DNA of 26,463 bases from Plantago elongata (lineage: Eukaryota; Streptophyta; Magnoliopsida; Lamiales; Plantaginaceae): assembly GCA_036897095.1 (NCBI GenBank), contig JAYMSP010002083.1:1-26463 (forward strand), read 5' to 3'. Both the position numbers and the translations under genes were made by a program. Below, one piece after another: positions 1 to 10,411 of the stretch. The notes under the pieces were generated by a model, which saw only the letters and a list, made by a program, of their open reading frames with translations, was not told the DNA's origin and searched no databases. Within the stretch, counting starts at the first letter, position 1, and each line of letters starts with the position of its first letter.

Positions 1-23
1 TTTTTGTTTGGAGATTTTATTTT

Positions 24-46
24 GGGGTGGGGGGGGGGGGGGGGGG
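24..46. repeat. G homopolymer tract
   Basis: Four Gs, one T, then 18 consecutive Gs (29-46). A run like this is prone to slippage and to G-quadruplex formation. It could also be a sequencing or assembly artefact, because homopolymer length is poorly determined by many platforms. Confidence 0.9.
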
Positions 47-306
47 TAGTTTCTTCTTTGGGACCCAATCCAACTCTAACGATGATACAATTAGAACTTG
101 AGAACATAAACAAATGAGACGTCATCTCGACCTATGTTTTACTACACTGATATTATGTTATTTTACTTTTAAACGGGTCGGTTATGTCCAACCTGTTCAA
201 AATTGGACATATTTGGTATGTACTCGAATCTGATCCATAACTTTCTAACAAGACCCGACATTAACATTTCATGATTAAGTAATTGAAAAACTTAATTTCA
301 TCTACA

Positions 307-550
307 GGTGGGGTGGGGGGATCCGATTCTCTAGGCGGAGAACTATCTTTGATAGTCTATGTACTTTCTTGATCTCAATGATAAATGTGTCAGGTGAGGG
401 GGGGTCCGACTCTCTAGGCGGGGAATTGTCATTGATCTTCTCTCTACTTTCTTGATCTCACTGATGAAATGAAGGGGAGGGGGTATTTGACATATACTAT
501 GTACGAGGGAAACTCTCTTTGATCATCTCTCTACTTTCTTCATTTATAAA
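307..550. repeat. degenerate ~80-bp tandem triplication
   Basis: Three consecutive units start near 307, 393 and 473. Each has a G-rich head (GGTGGGG / GGTGAGGGG / AGGGGAGGGG), a middle with CTCTAGGCGG and GAAnT in the first two copies, a TTTGATnnTCT segment, and the tail CTCTACTTTCTTGATCTCA or a variant. The third unit is the most diverged. No coding potential is seen. The origin is unknown. Confidence 0.75.
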
Positions 551-3380
551 GGGCCTGTGGGTTTGACGTACCTTAGCATATGAAATTATGTTTATAGAAT
601 AATAATATTTTTCTCGCAAAATAAAAAGAATAATAATCTTTTTGTGTGTGAGTTGGGGTGACAGCATGACATCGCGGGGGTTATTAACCCTATGATTTTG
701 TTGTATTTTGGTTCGGTTTGAAAGATATAAGAAAAAACATGTATGTTGCTACTAATTAACAGGTTTGTACGATATAACCCGATACAAAACATATAATATC
801 AACCCGTCAGGCCTCGAACGCGTTAAGGCTGGATCATACCCTTCAAATCATTTATGTTATGAGTAGTCGTATTTTTACATTTTCTATAGTTTTAGAAAAT
901 GACCAGCGTTGTTTACATAAGTTTGATTACTTTATTTTCTCAATATTTTTATTTCGTCATTTTCTTTTTATTTATTGTTAAAAGTAAATTATATCATAAC
1001 ATCGCCACAAATTAGAACTAGTATAATCAAACACCCAAGGGCTAGGTCGCTAGGGCTTTCAATATGGACGTACACTATATTGTCATATTTAGATAGTATT
1101 TCATTAATTATTAAACTATGCTCGAGTCGTAACAAAATAAGTTAATTTCTCCAGTTTAAATTTGAATCATAATAATTATAGGAAAAAGATGTAATCAAGC
1201 CTAACTGGTCTATGAGATAATCGGTACTCTTTTGCATAACATAATGAGTATCAAGTTAGACTTGAAAATCTTAATAAGCAAGATAAGCTCGAACCGATGA
1301 TGCAGGTTGAGTCGAGCCCTCAGTACGAGTTAGATTTTGATTATATAAAATGTGGAAGCCACATAATTAAAATTCATTTATATGTTAATATTGGTATTTG
1401 GAAAAAGTGTGTGATAAAGGTCCAATTTGTGGATTTTGTTACTATTCCCGCAAAGGTCCAACAAATTGAATATAAAAGGTTACATTTCCAATTTTGGTGA
1501 TTAAGTTAGTTTATTAAGTTTGTTGTAAAGTTTATGATTTAAGCATCAATAAAGTGCATTTTTATTCTTTATTATTATTGTTATGCCAGTCAACAGTTAC
1601 ACATGCAAGACCAGATGTAACGCCATTATTATTATTTCATTTCATAACTTAAATTTCACTCCACATAACGTCTTTCCATTTGGAGCCCACAATATACTTA
1701 ATTTCCAAGTTATCTTTTATTTATATCATGTGTGTGAGTATTACTTAATGATTTATTAATTATATTAACATACAATTATTTGCTTAAAAGTCACTTTCTT
1801 GATACAACTCAAACAATGAAATGAAATTCGTGAGATTTACATCTGCGTTACTCCCGTGTCACATTCTTTTTTCAGAACAATATTTACCTAGTTGATCCCT
1901 CAAGAGTGGGGTAATTACACTCGGAATGAAAACGTTTTAGTAGTATTATTTATGATATTTACAAAAGTGCCAAATTCTTTTATTACATTTAATATCCCTA
2001 TATGAAATATTTAACCCTACATTTAATTTATTTTTTTATTTCGAATGCTATACAAATGGAGTTCCGAAATGATGCACATCGTATTTTTATCGTTTGTATT
2101 ACCCACTTTATTATAAAGTATAATAAAAGAAAGCATGTGATGAATATAATCTGATTGTTGGAATCTTGTATGTCACAAAGAGTATCTGAGGGAAGGTGGA
2201 TTGTACCTTGAATGCTAACTACCAAAATTTGTTTGTTTCTTGCCAAGAATAGGAGTACATATATGCAAACTAAAATCATCACTTTCATTTAAGTTTGGTA
2301 CGTTTATTGTATGGTTCAAACTTGTCCGTCTCACTTACCAATCATGAATTGAGAAAAAAAAAAGTAGTAGTATAAAGAAAAAACGTTGCACCAAATGAAA
2401 ATAAAGTTTTCACTTCTCAATACACATAATTGTTGACACCTACAACCTCCCATCATATCTCGAAATCATCAAAAGAAAAAATAAAGTGTGGATTTTGGCG
2501 TCATTCCGTATTTACTCGAAACTAATTAGTTTCATTATAAAATTCATTTGCCGTATGTGAAAATTTATTAGGGCAGATTGGTATAGAATTTGAATTGACA
2601 TTTGGATAGATTTTAGTAAAATTGTGTTTAGAATGGAACTAAAATATGAGTATTTAAAATGTATTTTAGGCCAAATCACTATTCATCGAACCAAATGGAC
2701 CGATTACAATTGAAAAACAAACAGCCCCTAAAACTAGACAGAAAAAAAATACAATGATAAACTATCATTTATTTTATAAGCCTGCGTGTTAAATATATAC
2801 AAATTTGAATATAAATAAAATTTGTACGTCATAAATTAAGATAAAAGAACATCTAATAAAATTTGCAATGCTATTAAATTTTAATCACACTAGACTATTT
2901 GCATTTTGTCTTAGGCGGAAATATTTTGGAATACAAATTAACATCACTATCTAGTTTTAAACAATAATTACATAAGATTACATTAATAAATTTAGAAAAT
3001 TTTATTACCTTCTTCTTCTTAAAATTTTCCACTTTAAATTTGTAGTCAATTTTGACCATAAATTAATTTTAAAATATAATTTTATTAAATATGACATCAT
3101 TATATTAATATATATTAAAGATAATCCATGGTCAAATTAGCTATAATGGACCACAATATAATAAACTGATATTTCAAACAAAAATGGAGGTAGAAAATTA
3201 TAATTACACAATATTACATTTACCTGAAATGGTAATTAAGCCAATATTGCACATTAAAATCTATCAACTACTCCTAGTCTCTAAACATGACACAATATTC
3301 GATATCTAAGTACTTTACGACCCAACTACTTCCACACCGGATCCTCATTCCGGAACAGTTTAACGGTCATATTTAACATG
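551..3380. other. intergenic, AT-rich, no gene seen
   Basis: No open frame here resembles a known protein, and no tRNA or rRNA signature is visible. The DNA is strongly AT-rich with scattered T and A runs, typical of plant intergenic sequence. The only structure picked out is a possible MITE at 2569-2730. The last few hundred bases before 3670 presumably act as the promoter region of the downstream UGD gene. Confidence 0.7.
2569..2730. mobile_element. possible hAT-like MITE (162 bp)
   Basis: The left end reads TAGGGCAGATTGG and the right end, on the opposite strand, TAGGGGCTGTTTG. This is an imperfect terminal inverted repeat of the TAGGG type common in plant hAT-derived MITEs. The interior is AT-rich and non-coding. 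The flanking 8 bases on the two sides do not match well, so no clear target-site duplication supports it. Confidence 0.35.
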
Positions 3381-3383
3381 GAA

Positions 3384-3390
3384 CACGTGG
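3384..3390 (+). promoter_or_regulatory. G-box/ABRE-like CACGTGG upstream of UGD
   Basis: CACGTGG followed by C gives ACGTGGC, the G-box/ABRE core bound by plant bZIP and bHLH factors. It lies about 290 bp upstream of the UGD TATA box. The match is exact, but a 7-bp site can occur by chance, so function is inference. Confidence 0.4.
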
Positions 3391-3670
3391 CTTCACACGA
3401 CAAAAATCAAATAAATATTTGATCTGCATGAACAAGATGTGAGAGATCAAACTCCATGATACAATAACATCCTAAAAGAAACCGAGGCAAAAGTATAATT
3501 TAAAACAACAAACACCAAAGTCGCAAATTACCCTGGCATCACATTTAACATCATTCTATCTTAGATGAGTATATTCGCCAAACAAAAATGTCTGCAGAAA
3601 TGAAAGGGACATGACTGCAATATGGTAAAAATAACGGGGTTAAAACGTAGATCTTGCAAGCTTGAGCGAC

Positions 3671-3678
3671 TATATATA
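3671..3678 (+). promoter_or_regulatory. TATA box of the UGD gene
   Basis: TATATATA sits about 30 bp before a CT-rich stretch (TCATCTCTCTCAC) typical of plant transcription starts. This predicts initiation near 3700 and a first non-coding exon ending at 3785. Confidence 0.75.
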
Positions 3679-3699
3679 CACCTGTCATCTCTCTCACTT

Positions 3700-3785
3700 T
3701 TCAACACACACAGAGAAACACATTTCCATTAGCTCATTCATTCATTCTCTTAGATCTCTCCAAATTCCGTTACCGTGATCCAGAG
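3700..3785 (+). other. UGD: UGD 5' UTR exon 1 (predicted)
   Basis: CT- and CA-rich leader following the TATA box. It ends in CAGAG directly before GTAACT, a good donor site. It contains no ATG. The start is estimated from the TATA spacing. Confidence 0.6.
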
Positions 3786-4646
3786 GTAACTCAATTTCTC
3801 TCAATCTCTCGCATTTCGAACCTTTTCTATGTGTGTGTGAGCCAGAAATCTCTCACTGTGTTGAAATGTTCAAGTTTGTTTTTGCGTTTTTTTTCATGAA
3901 TTGGATTGTTCTGTGTGATTTTAGTACTGAATTCTGTTTTTTTTTTACCTCTGATCTGACGCAAATTTCCGAAATTGACGTGTTTATGTCGTTTTGGTTG
4001 CTTTCTGTGGTATGATCTGAGTGATTTCGGTTTCAGCCTGTGAATTACGTAGTTTGGTTTTGATTCAGAGTGATTTTTTAGGTTGGATTGGTACAAGTGT
4101 TGTGTAGAGCCTGTTGCATGCAAGGGATAAGTGTCATTTTGATAGATCTACTGAAAATTGGTGTGCTCTGAATTTGATTTGGAGAGTTTAGGAATTAGGA
4201 TTTTTTTATGATGATCGTTAGCTGTTTTTGGTAGTTTTTTTTTTCCCCAATTGCTACACTCAGATCTGATTCATGTTATTGTTAACTTGTAGATGTGATA
4301 AGCGTGATTTATTTTTCTCTCATGGAAGTAGATATCATGGTTTTAGCTGATTGGGATCCAGAAATGATATATAATTGGCTTTGCGGGTCAGGTTTTAGTT
4401 TAAAATCATTATTGTTTTGATGCTCTTACTAAATAAGATTTATGTACTTTTCATTGCAATTCACTGACATCAGCATGTTAAGTGAGGATAGATAACGGTG
4501 TTATTAAAGTTATGATTGTATACGGTATACCGGTCATTGTTTTGTTCTTATGTCGCAGAGTGGAATATTTGTTTGTCAAGCAGAACGACTAGAACAAAGT
4601 TATTTTAGAAATGTGACTGCAAGTTCCTTTTACCTCTTCTTCACAG
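3786..4646 (+). other. UGD: UGD leader intron (861 bp)
   Basis: Donor GTAACT at 3786. The body is T-rich and intron-like, and the preferred acceptor is CTTCTTCACAG ending at 4646, 20 nt before the start codon. A second plausible acceptor, TTGTTCTTATGTCGCAG, ends at 4558. Plant UGD genes commonly have an intron in the 5' UTR and none in the coding region, and this arrangement fits. Leader introns often raise expression, but that is not shown here. Confidence 0.7.
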
Positions 4647-4666
4647 GTTACTTGAGAAAAGGAAAG

Positions 4667-6109
4667 ATGGTGAAGATTTGCTGCATTGGAGCTGGGTATG
4701 TCGGAGGCCCTACTATGGCGGTTATCGCACTCAAGTGCCCATCAATTGAAGTGGCCGTCGTTGATATTTCTGTTCCTCGTATCACTGCTTGGAACAGCGA
4801 TCAGCTCCCAATCTATGAGCCTGGGCTTGATGATGTGGTGAAGCAATGCCGGGGCAAGAATCTTTTCTTCAGCACAGATGTTGAGAAACATGTCGCTGAG
4901 GCTGACATTATTTTTGTCTCAGTCAACACTCCCACCAAGACCCGAGGTCTTGGAGCTGGGAAAGCTGCAGATTTGACATACTGGGAGAGTGCAGCACGTA
5001 TGATTGCTGATGTATCAAAATCTGACAAGATTGTGGTTGAGAAGTCCACAGTGCCTGTTAAGACTGCTGAAGCCATTGAAAAAATTCTGACCCACAACAG
5101 CAAAGGAATCAACTATCAGATTCTTTCCAACCCTGAATTTCTTGCTGAAGGAACTGCTATTGAAGATCTTTTCAAACCAGACAGAGTTCTCATTGGAGGC
5201 AGGGAAACCCCAGCTGGCCTTAAGGCAGTTCAAGCTTTGAAATCAGTTTATGCCCACTGGGTTCCTGAAGATCGCATAATTACCACCAACTTGTGGTCTG
5301 CTGAGCTCTCAAAACTTGCTGCTAATGCTTTCTTGGCTCAGAGAATCTCATCCGTCAATGCCATGTCTGCTCTCTGTGAGGCAACTGGAGCTGATGTCAG
5401 CGAAGTGGCTTTTGCTGTTGGTAAGGACTCAAGAATCGGTCCCAAGTTCTTGAACTCCAGTGTGGGTTTCGGTGGCTCATGCTTCCAGAAGGACATTCTG
5501 AACTTGGTTTACATCTGTGAGTGCAATGGTCTCCCTGAAGTAGCTGAGTACTGGAAACAGGTCATTAAGATCAATGACTATCAGAAAAGCCGTTTTGTCA
5601 ACCGTGTCGTTGCATCCATGTTCAACACAGTTGCAAACAAGAAAGTAGCCATTCTGGGCTTCGCATTCAAGAAAGACACTGGTGATACCCGTGAGACTCC
5701 TGCTATTGATGTCTGCCAAGGGCTATTGGGCGACAAGGCCCAATTGAGCATTTATGACCCACAAGTCACTGAGGACCAGATCCAAAGGGATCTTTCAATG
5801 AACAAATTCGATTGGGATCATCCCCTTCACCTCCAGCCCATGAGCCCGACTACAGTGAAGAAAGTTCGCTCTGTCTGGGATGCCTATGAGGCCACCAAGG
5901 ATGCACACGCTGTCTGCATTCTTACCGAGTGGGACGAGTTCAAGACACTTGATTACCAGAAGATTTATGACAACATGCAGAAACCTGCATTCATTTTCGA
6001 TGGAAGGAACGTCATCGATGCCAACAAGCTCAGGGAAATCGGGTTCATTGTTTACTCTATCGGTAAGCCTCTGGACGCTTGGCTCAAGGACATGCCCGCC
6101 ATTGCATAA
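4667..6109 (+). CDS. UGD: UDP-glucose 6-dehydrogenase
   Basis: Oxidises UDP-glucose to UDP-glucuronate with two NAD+, the cytosolic entry point to wall precursors such as UDP-xylose, UDP-arabinose, UDP-apiose and UDP-galacturonate. The 480-residue length is that of plant UGDs. Visible landmarks are the N-terminal Rossmann glycine motif GAGYVGG (8-14), VNTPT (86-90), EKSTVPV (125-131), the [11 protein letters not shown] segment (154-164), Lys216/Asn220 in SKLAANAF, the catalytic cysteine Cys272 in [10 protein letters not shown], and the C-terminal UDP-binding part with [12 protein letters not shown] (332-343). The frame has no intron. The start is the ATG at 4667, in good context (AAAGATGG) and giving the family N-terminus [13 protein letters not shown]. 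An in-frame ATG at 4550 lies in the predicted leader intron and would add 39 non-family residues. All key residues are present, so the enzyme should be active. Confidence 0.98.
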   Translation: MVKICCIGAGYVGGPTMAVIALKCPSIEVAVVDISVPRITAWNSDQLPIYEPGLDDVVKQCRGKNLFFSTDVEKHVAEADIIFVSVNTPTKTRGLGAGKAADLTYWESAARMIADVSKSDKIVVEKSTVPVKTAEAIEKILTHNSKGINYQILSNPEFLAEGTAIEDLFKPDRVLIGGRETPAGLKAVQALKSVYAHWVPEDRIITTNLWSAELSKLAANAFLAQRISSVNAMSALCEATGADVSEVAFAVGKDSRIGPKFLNSSVGFGGSCFQKDILNLVYICECNGLPEVAEYWKQVIKINDYQKSRFVNRVVASMFNTVANKKVAILGFAFKKDTGDTRETPAIDVCQGLLGDKAQLSIYDPQVTEDQIQRDLSMNKFDWDHPLHLQPMSPTTVKKVRSVWDAYEATKDAHAVCILTEWDEFKTLDYQKIYDNMQKPAFIFDGRNVIDANKLREIGFIVYSIGKPLDAWLKDMPAIA

Positions 6110-7890
6110 ATGGGTTCATCTGCAGATAAAAGTAAAACAGGGAAGGTGTGAGGCAGGCAACTATAAATTTTTCCTTTTATATTATATAATTTTGATTTGG
6201 CTTAAACATTGGATGAGTTTCTAAATTTTATCATATGATATGCCCTTGTGATCTGTGTATCACACCAGTTCTGGTTATGGGGCTTAAAGTTGATTAGATG
6301 CTTATGTTTACTTTTACTATATTGTATTGAACTATTGATGACATTGCACTTTCTACTACTTTTTGTCTGTTCTTCTTCTTCTTGTTATGCCCTTGTTCTG
6401 TTGTTCATGTTTACTCTGGTTTTATACTTGAGGTATAATATCTTCAAACTTCATCTCTGCAATTCAGTTGTCATGGTAATAAGTTATTAAGCTTAGAAAC
6501 ATTCGGTGAGATGTTCTCAATGAGTAGCAATATTCTCTGTATGTAAAGTGATGGAACAATCTCTGGAAATACCCATAGTTAACCAATACAAGAAGAAAAA
6601 GTTTTCCTTTCAATATATGCAACTTGGCAGGCGCGAAATGCGAATACATTCCAATAAAAGACGATGAATAGTGACCTTATGAGCTCATAATAGTATAATC
6701 GAGATAGTAAAACCCAGGACCTGTGCTAAGAACTCATACTTACTGTCAGCTATACTTGTCAAGTAGTTAGATGTTAGCTGTAGCCATTTTTTGATTCTTT
6801 CTAGTCAGTTGGGTTGTCCGGACTTAATCGCCGTGTTTTGACATTATTTTTTGGGAATGAAAATTTTCTTTCAGGCCAAAAAAAAAAAAGGTTTTCCTTT
6901 TTAGTTGACAACTTCCTCTTTGGAATTTTAAATTATATTCTCTTGCCCAAACCTTTTTTTTCTTTTTAAACTTCATGACGAGAATAAGTTAACTCATGAA
7001 CTAGTTATACATATTTTTTTCTAGCTTCAGGAATTACCATTTTCTCCTTATCACCTATTTTCTTATTTTCGGCTTTTTCTTCATCAAACTCATTCATTTC
7101 TGATTCATTTAATTCTATTATATTTAGTTGTAAATTTATAATGTACTATATATTATAATTTAATTCAGACAAAAAGAACATAGTCCAATCTAAATCGAGA
7201 ACAAAAAGACCATATTTAATTAACCTATATGAAAGTTCCTAAAAATATATGACTCACACATCATCTTAGAAGTATGAGGGACTAGTGAATTGTAATTAGC
7301 GGACACCTTAACGGTGTGTTATCTACTATACATGTTTCAAAGGAGGTAGACATGCAGACCTCATTTTAGATGAGTGACACGTATCCGATCAGGATGATAC
7401 CATGTATAGGAAGCTTATATTATCATTAAGGTGATCTTTTTAGAAATGTTAAATTGTTGTTGGTCGAGCAATTTGTGATCTTAAGCATTATGAAGTATGA
7501 TGCTCGTCGTATGCATCCAGTCACGTAATTTATGTCTGGTGCAGCACAATATAATGTTTAAACTACGAAATATTTCACCCTATTTTTATACTTATTGTAT
7601 TCAACAAGGTACAAGCGACATGTTTCAATACTAGCTTTGCAGTATATGATCCAAAAGACGTAAAATCATTCATACATAATATATATCAAGAAGATCCGAT
7701 GCGTTCGTGCTACTCTATGCTACATTAATCAAAACTTAACATGAAACAAACATGCATTGAACTTGATATTTGGCGTTCATTGTAGTTAATGTTTGGAACC
7801 TTACTTTTATCCCACAAAGTCACAAACCATATTATTTGTTTGAACTTTCAACATAATATTTGAAAATTTAGTGTACTAAAACTTGTATTT
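6110..7890. other. UGD 3' UTR then intergenic DNA
   Basis: The first few hundred bases after the UGD stop are T-rich, as expected for a plant 3' UTR. No single poly(A) site is obvious. The rest is AT-rich with no recognisable gene. The small open frames in it have no familiar motifs. The distal end is the presumed promoter of the downstream zinc-finger gene. Confidence 0.65.
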
Positions 7891-7892
7891 CA

Positions 7893-7900
7893 CTATATAG
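7893..7900 (+). promoter_or_regulatory. probable TATA box of the C2H2 gene
   Basis: CTATATAG lies 380 bp before the zinc-finger start codon. If used, transcription would begin near 7925-7930 and the transcript would have a ~350-nt leader including the small ORF at 8025-8159. The leader composition (A- and C-rich, TTCTTC runs) fits a plant 5' UTR. Confidence 0.5.
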
Positions 7901-8024
7901 AAAGGGGTTATAGATGTAAATTGCTCACTGCGTTTAACCAAAAATACCTTTTTAAATTACTCTTTCTTCACTTGACTTGCTCTCAAAAAAAACAGAGACG
8001 AAGAAGAAAACACCAATTTTCACC

Positions 8025-8159
8025 ATGAATCCTCTGCAATTCCTTTCCAATTACCAAATCTTCTCATCATCTCGACAAACCCATCTAATATTTCTTCCAA
8101 TCCCCTTCACATTTCTCAATTTCTCAATGTTTCTAACGAAAAAGTTCGAATCTTGCTGA
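8025..8159 (+). CDS. possible upstream ORF of the C2H2 gene (44 aa)
   Basis: An ATG in favourable context (CACCATGA) opens 44 codons starting MNPLQFLSNYQ and ending FESC before TGA. It is in the predicted 5' leader, 114 nt upstream of the main start and in the same frame. The peptide is hydrophobic and Phe-rich, and I do not recognise it. If the TATA box at 7893 is used, ribosomes would meet this ATG first and main-frame translation could be reduced. It may also be a chance frame. Confidence 0.35.
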   Translation: MNPLQFLSNYQIFSSSRQTHLIFLPIPFTFLNFSMFLTKKFESC

Positions 8160-8273
8160 TTCGAATTTCATCAAAACACTTCCCCTAATCGAATTCTCGA
8201 CCAATTTCAAGTTTTATTCACTTCTCCCATCTGGATTTTCTTCCTTTTAGCGTTTTCTCAAGTTCTTGCAACA

Positions 8274-9284
8274 ATGGCGGAAAATCAAGAAAAGAGTTAC
8301 ATATGCAAGATATGCAGCAAAAGCTGCGTCAATGGAAGATCACTAGGAGGTCACATGAGGCTCCATGTTCCTTCCAAGAAAGGAGCAATTTCGAAAACCA
8401 AGATTGATACTAAGGTTGATGAAACTGGCTACGAACTCAGGTCTAATCCGAAGCAATCGTGGCGACTTTCTCACGGGCAACAGGGGATTGTTTCATGTCA
8501 GGAATGTGGAGAAGAGTTTCCGTCTTCGAAAGCGCTTTCGAGTCACATGACAATTCACTCTGAGCTGCATCACTGCAAGAAATGCGGTAAGGGGTTTGAT
8601 TCTGTTCGAGCTATGTTCGGTCACATGAAAACTCATTCCAAGAAATTTAGTCATAATAGGCCTGATGAAGATGAGGGTTTGTCTTGTTTGGTGACGAATT
8701 TGTGCCCGGTTAGGCGAAAAAGGTCTAGGATAAAGTACAATGTTGTGCCTGATGCTTCGTTTTCGAGTTTGAATGAGTCTGCCATGGATGAGGAGGCTGA
8801 AATGCATATGGCAGCTATGTCGTTGATCATGCTTTCGGGTGGCGTTAATAATTGGAGAGATTTGCCTGATGAGGATCTTGATTTTGGAAATGAGTTGAAG
8901 GTTGGTTCTGAAGTTCTGGGAGTGAAAGGGTTAGTCGAAAGTACTGATGATAAGGCCGATTTGGAGCTGTTGAAATCGGATTCTGGGAAAGGGAAAGGTG
9001 TGTTAGGTAGTGATTCTGATTCCGAAAGCAGCACTTGTGCAGAGAGGGATGATGGGCTGGTCGATTTTAGGAAGAAACGAAAATGTTATGGCTCGATAAA
9101 TGTGATCACTAACTTCTGTCAATCTGGTCTAAAGATTACTCAGCTTGGGTGTAGCAGTGTTGTTCAGAGTGAGCAAGTGGAATTGACTGTGACTTGTGAT
9201 TCAACTGGCATTCGTGGCCGTCTTGATCGTAACTTCCCGGTGTCTTTGGGAGGAGCTAAAGGTTGTAGACTTGTAGTGGGATGA
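8274..9284 (+). CDS. C2H2 zinc-finger protein, ZAT-like
   Basis: A 336-residue nuclear DNA-binding protein, probably a transcriptional regulator, with no intron. Three C2H2 fingers have CX2CX12HX3H spacing: C11/C14/H27/H31 (helix RSLGGH), C75/C78/H91/H95 (KALSSH) and C101/C104/H117/H121 (RAMFGH). These are variants of the plant QALGGH signature. Finger 1 has Cys18 where the hydrophobic-core Phe is usual. A basic stretch RRKRSRIK (147-154) is a likely nuclear signal, and RKKRK (266-270) a second. Residues 172-189 (acidic, then MAAMSLIMLS) resemble the L-box of ZAT1/4/9-type proteins. At the C-terminus DRNFP (318-322) sits where relatives carry the DLNLP-type EAR repressor motif, so repression through that motif may be weakened. 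The start is the ATG at 8274 (ACAATGGC). The family is certain. The exact orthologue is not. Confidence 0.93.
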   Translation: MAENQEKSYICKICSKSCVNGRSLGGHMRLHVPSKKGAISKTKIDTKVDETGYELRSNPKQSWRLSHGQQGIVSCQECGEEFPSSKALSSHMTIHSELHHCKKCGKGFDSVRAMFGHMKTHSKKFSHNRPDEDEGLSCLVTNLCPVRRKRSRIKYNVVPDASFSSLNESAMDEEAEMHMAAMSLIMLSGGVNNWRDLPDEDLDFGNELKVGSEVLGVKGLVESTDDKADLELLKSDSGKGKGVLGSDSDSESSTCAERDDGLVDFRKKRKCYGSINVITNFCQSGLKITQLGCSSVVQSEQVELTVTCDSTGIRGRLDRNFPVSLGGAKGCRLVVG

Positions 9285-9390
9285 AATCAAGCTTTTGGCA
9301 TGTAAGCTAGAGATGTACTAATTGATCATCTCCTTAGCATAAATATTCTGGCTAGAAATGCATTACTTGTACTGGCATTGTAAATGTTCT

Positions 9391-9553
9391 GAGAATGATG
9401 ATGATGGACTGGTCGATTTTAGGAAGCAACGCAAATGTTAACAGTGGCGAGCTGAGAACCCTTAAGGTTTTGGCATTTAAGCTGGAAATGTACTAATTGA
9501 TCATCTCTTATTCTGGCTAGAAGTGTAGTACTTGTACTGGTGTTGTAGATGTT
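9391..9553 (+). repeat. partial duplicate of the C2H2 gene's 3' end
   Basis: 9391-9440 copies coding bases 9042-9090 (the DDGLVDFRKKRKC region). After a short divergent stretch, 9467-9553 copies the 3' flank 9291-9388, including TGTACTAATTGATCATCTC and CTTGTACTGG. The coding bases between about 9091 and 9290 are absent from the copy, so it is a tandem duplication that later lost about 190 bp, or a patchwork duplication. It lies downstream of the stop and is not translated with the gene. Confidence 0.85.
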
Positions 9554-10411
9554 AAGAAGTTACTTTGGTAATGAGCAAATTGGTTGCATTTTTTGGCATC
9601 AATTTTAGGAACAGATTTTGCTTTGTTTTCAATTTGTGAAACATGTAAACTGTAGTTAACCTTGCTCCATGTACAATTTTTTTCTTTCAAAAACATTAAT
9701 GAAGCTTGTTCTGTGTTGTTAACATCTGACATTTCCTTCATCATATTCTTCAAATCTTCTTCTCAGTTGCTTGAAGTGGTTGTTAGTTGTTTACACATGA
9801 GAAAACTGAGGCCAGTTTCATCCAATCTGTACAGGTGCGGATCCAATATATGATCCGATGTGGATCCTTTTTTTTTTTTTTTTAATATCACCAAAACAAT
9901 TATTTATATGTTTCGATAATTTTTTAGGGTGGATAAGTCTCAAAAGTTATTATTTACAACATGTACGGTGTTGTAGGCCGAATATGTTTGGATTCAGGTC
10001 TTATTACACGGGTAACTCGGAGCCAAACACCATTATTTTAAAACGAATATTATGCATGTCTAATTACAGATGTAAACCGTCTCGTTTAAAACACTAAAAT
10101 ACTATATATGAGAAATCATTGGGAAAAGACCCGAAAAATATTGAAATTTTCAATTGCACAATTAATATACAATAATACACAATTTACAAAAATATAAAAT
10201 TTATAATTCACACATCACCACATGACTAAGTATACAATACAATATTGTAAGGCTTCTCAAAAAATTTAGACTTTTACGAACTTTAAGTCCTTGAATGGAT
10301 TAGCTATATAAACTTGATACGATAGTTTTATTTTGTAATCAAGATCAGTTCAAATGAGTTAGAAAGCATATAACCCGACAAATTCCTTGAAGAATCTGTG
10401 TACTCTGAGCC
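9554..10411. other. intergenic, no gene seen
   Basis: AT-rich. It contains a 16-T run at 9868-9883, preceded by repeated GGATCC/GATCCGAT words (9839-9867) that could be a decayed transposon edge. No convincing coding sequence. Confidence 0.6.

Noticed and set aside
4550..4666. N-terminal extension of UGD from the ATG at 4550 (39 extra residues)
   Set aside because: It lies in or across the predicted leader intron, carries no family similarity, and the ATG at 4667 gives the exact plant UGD N-terminus and 480-residue length.
4813..5719. Minus-strand open frames inside UGD
   Set aside because: Antisense shadows of a strongly conserved coding sequence, with no motifs of their own.
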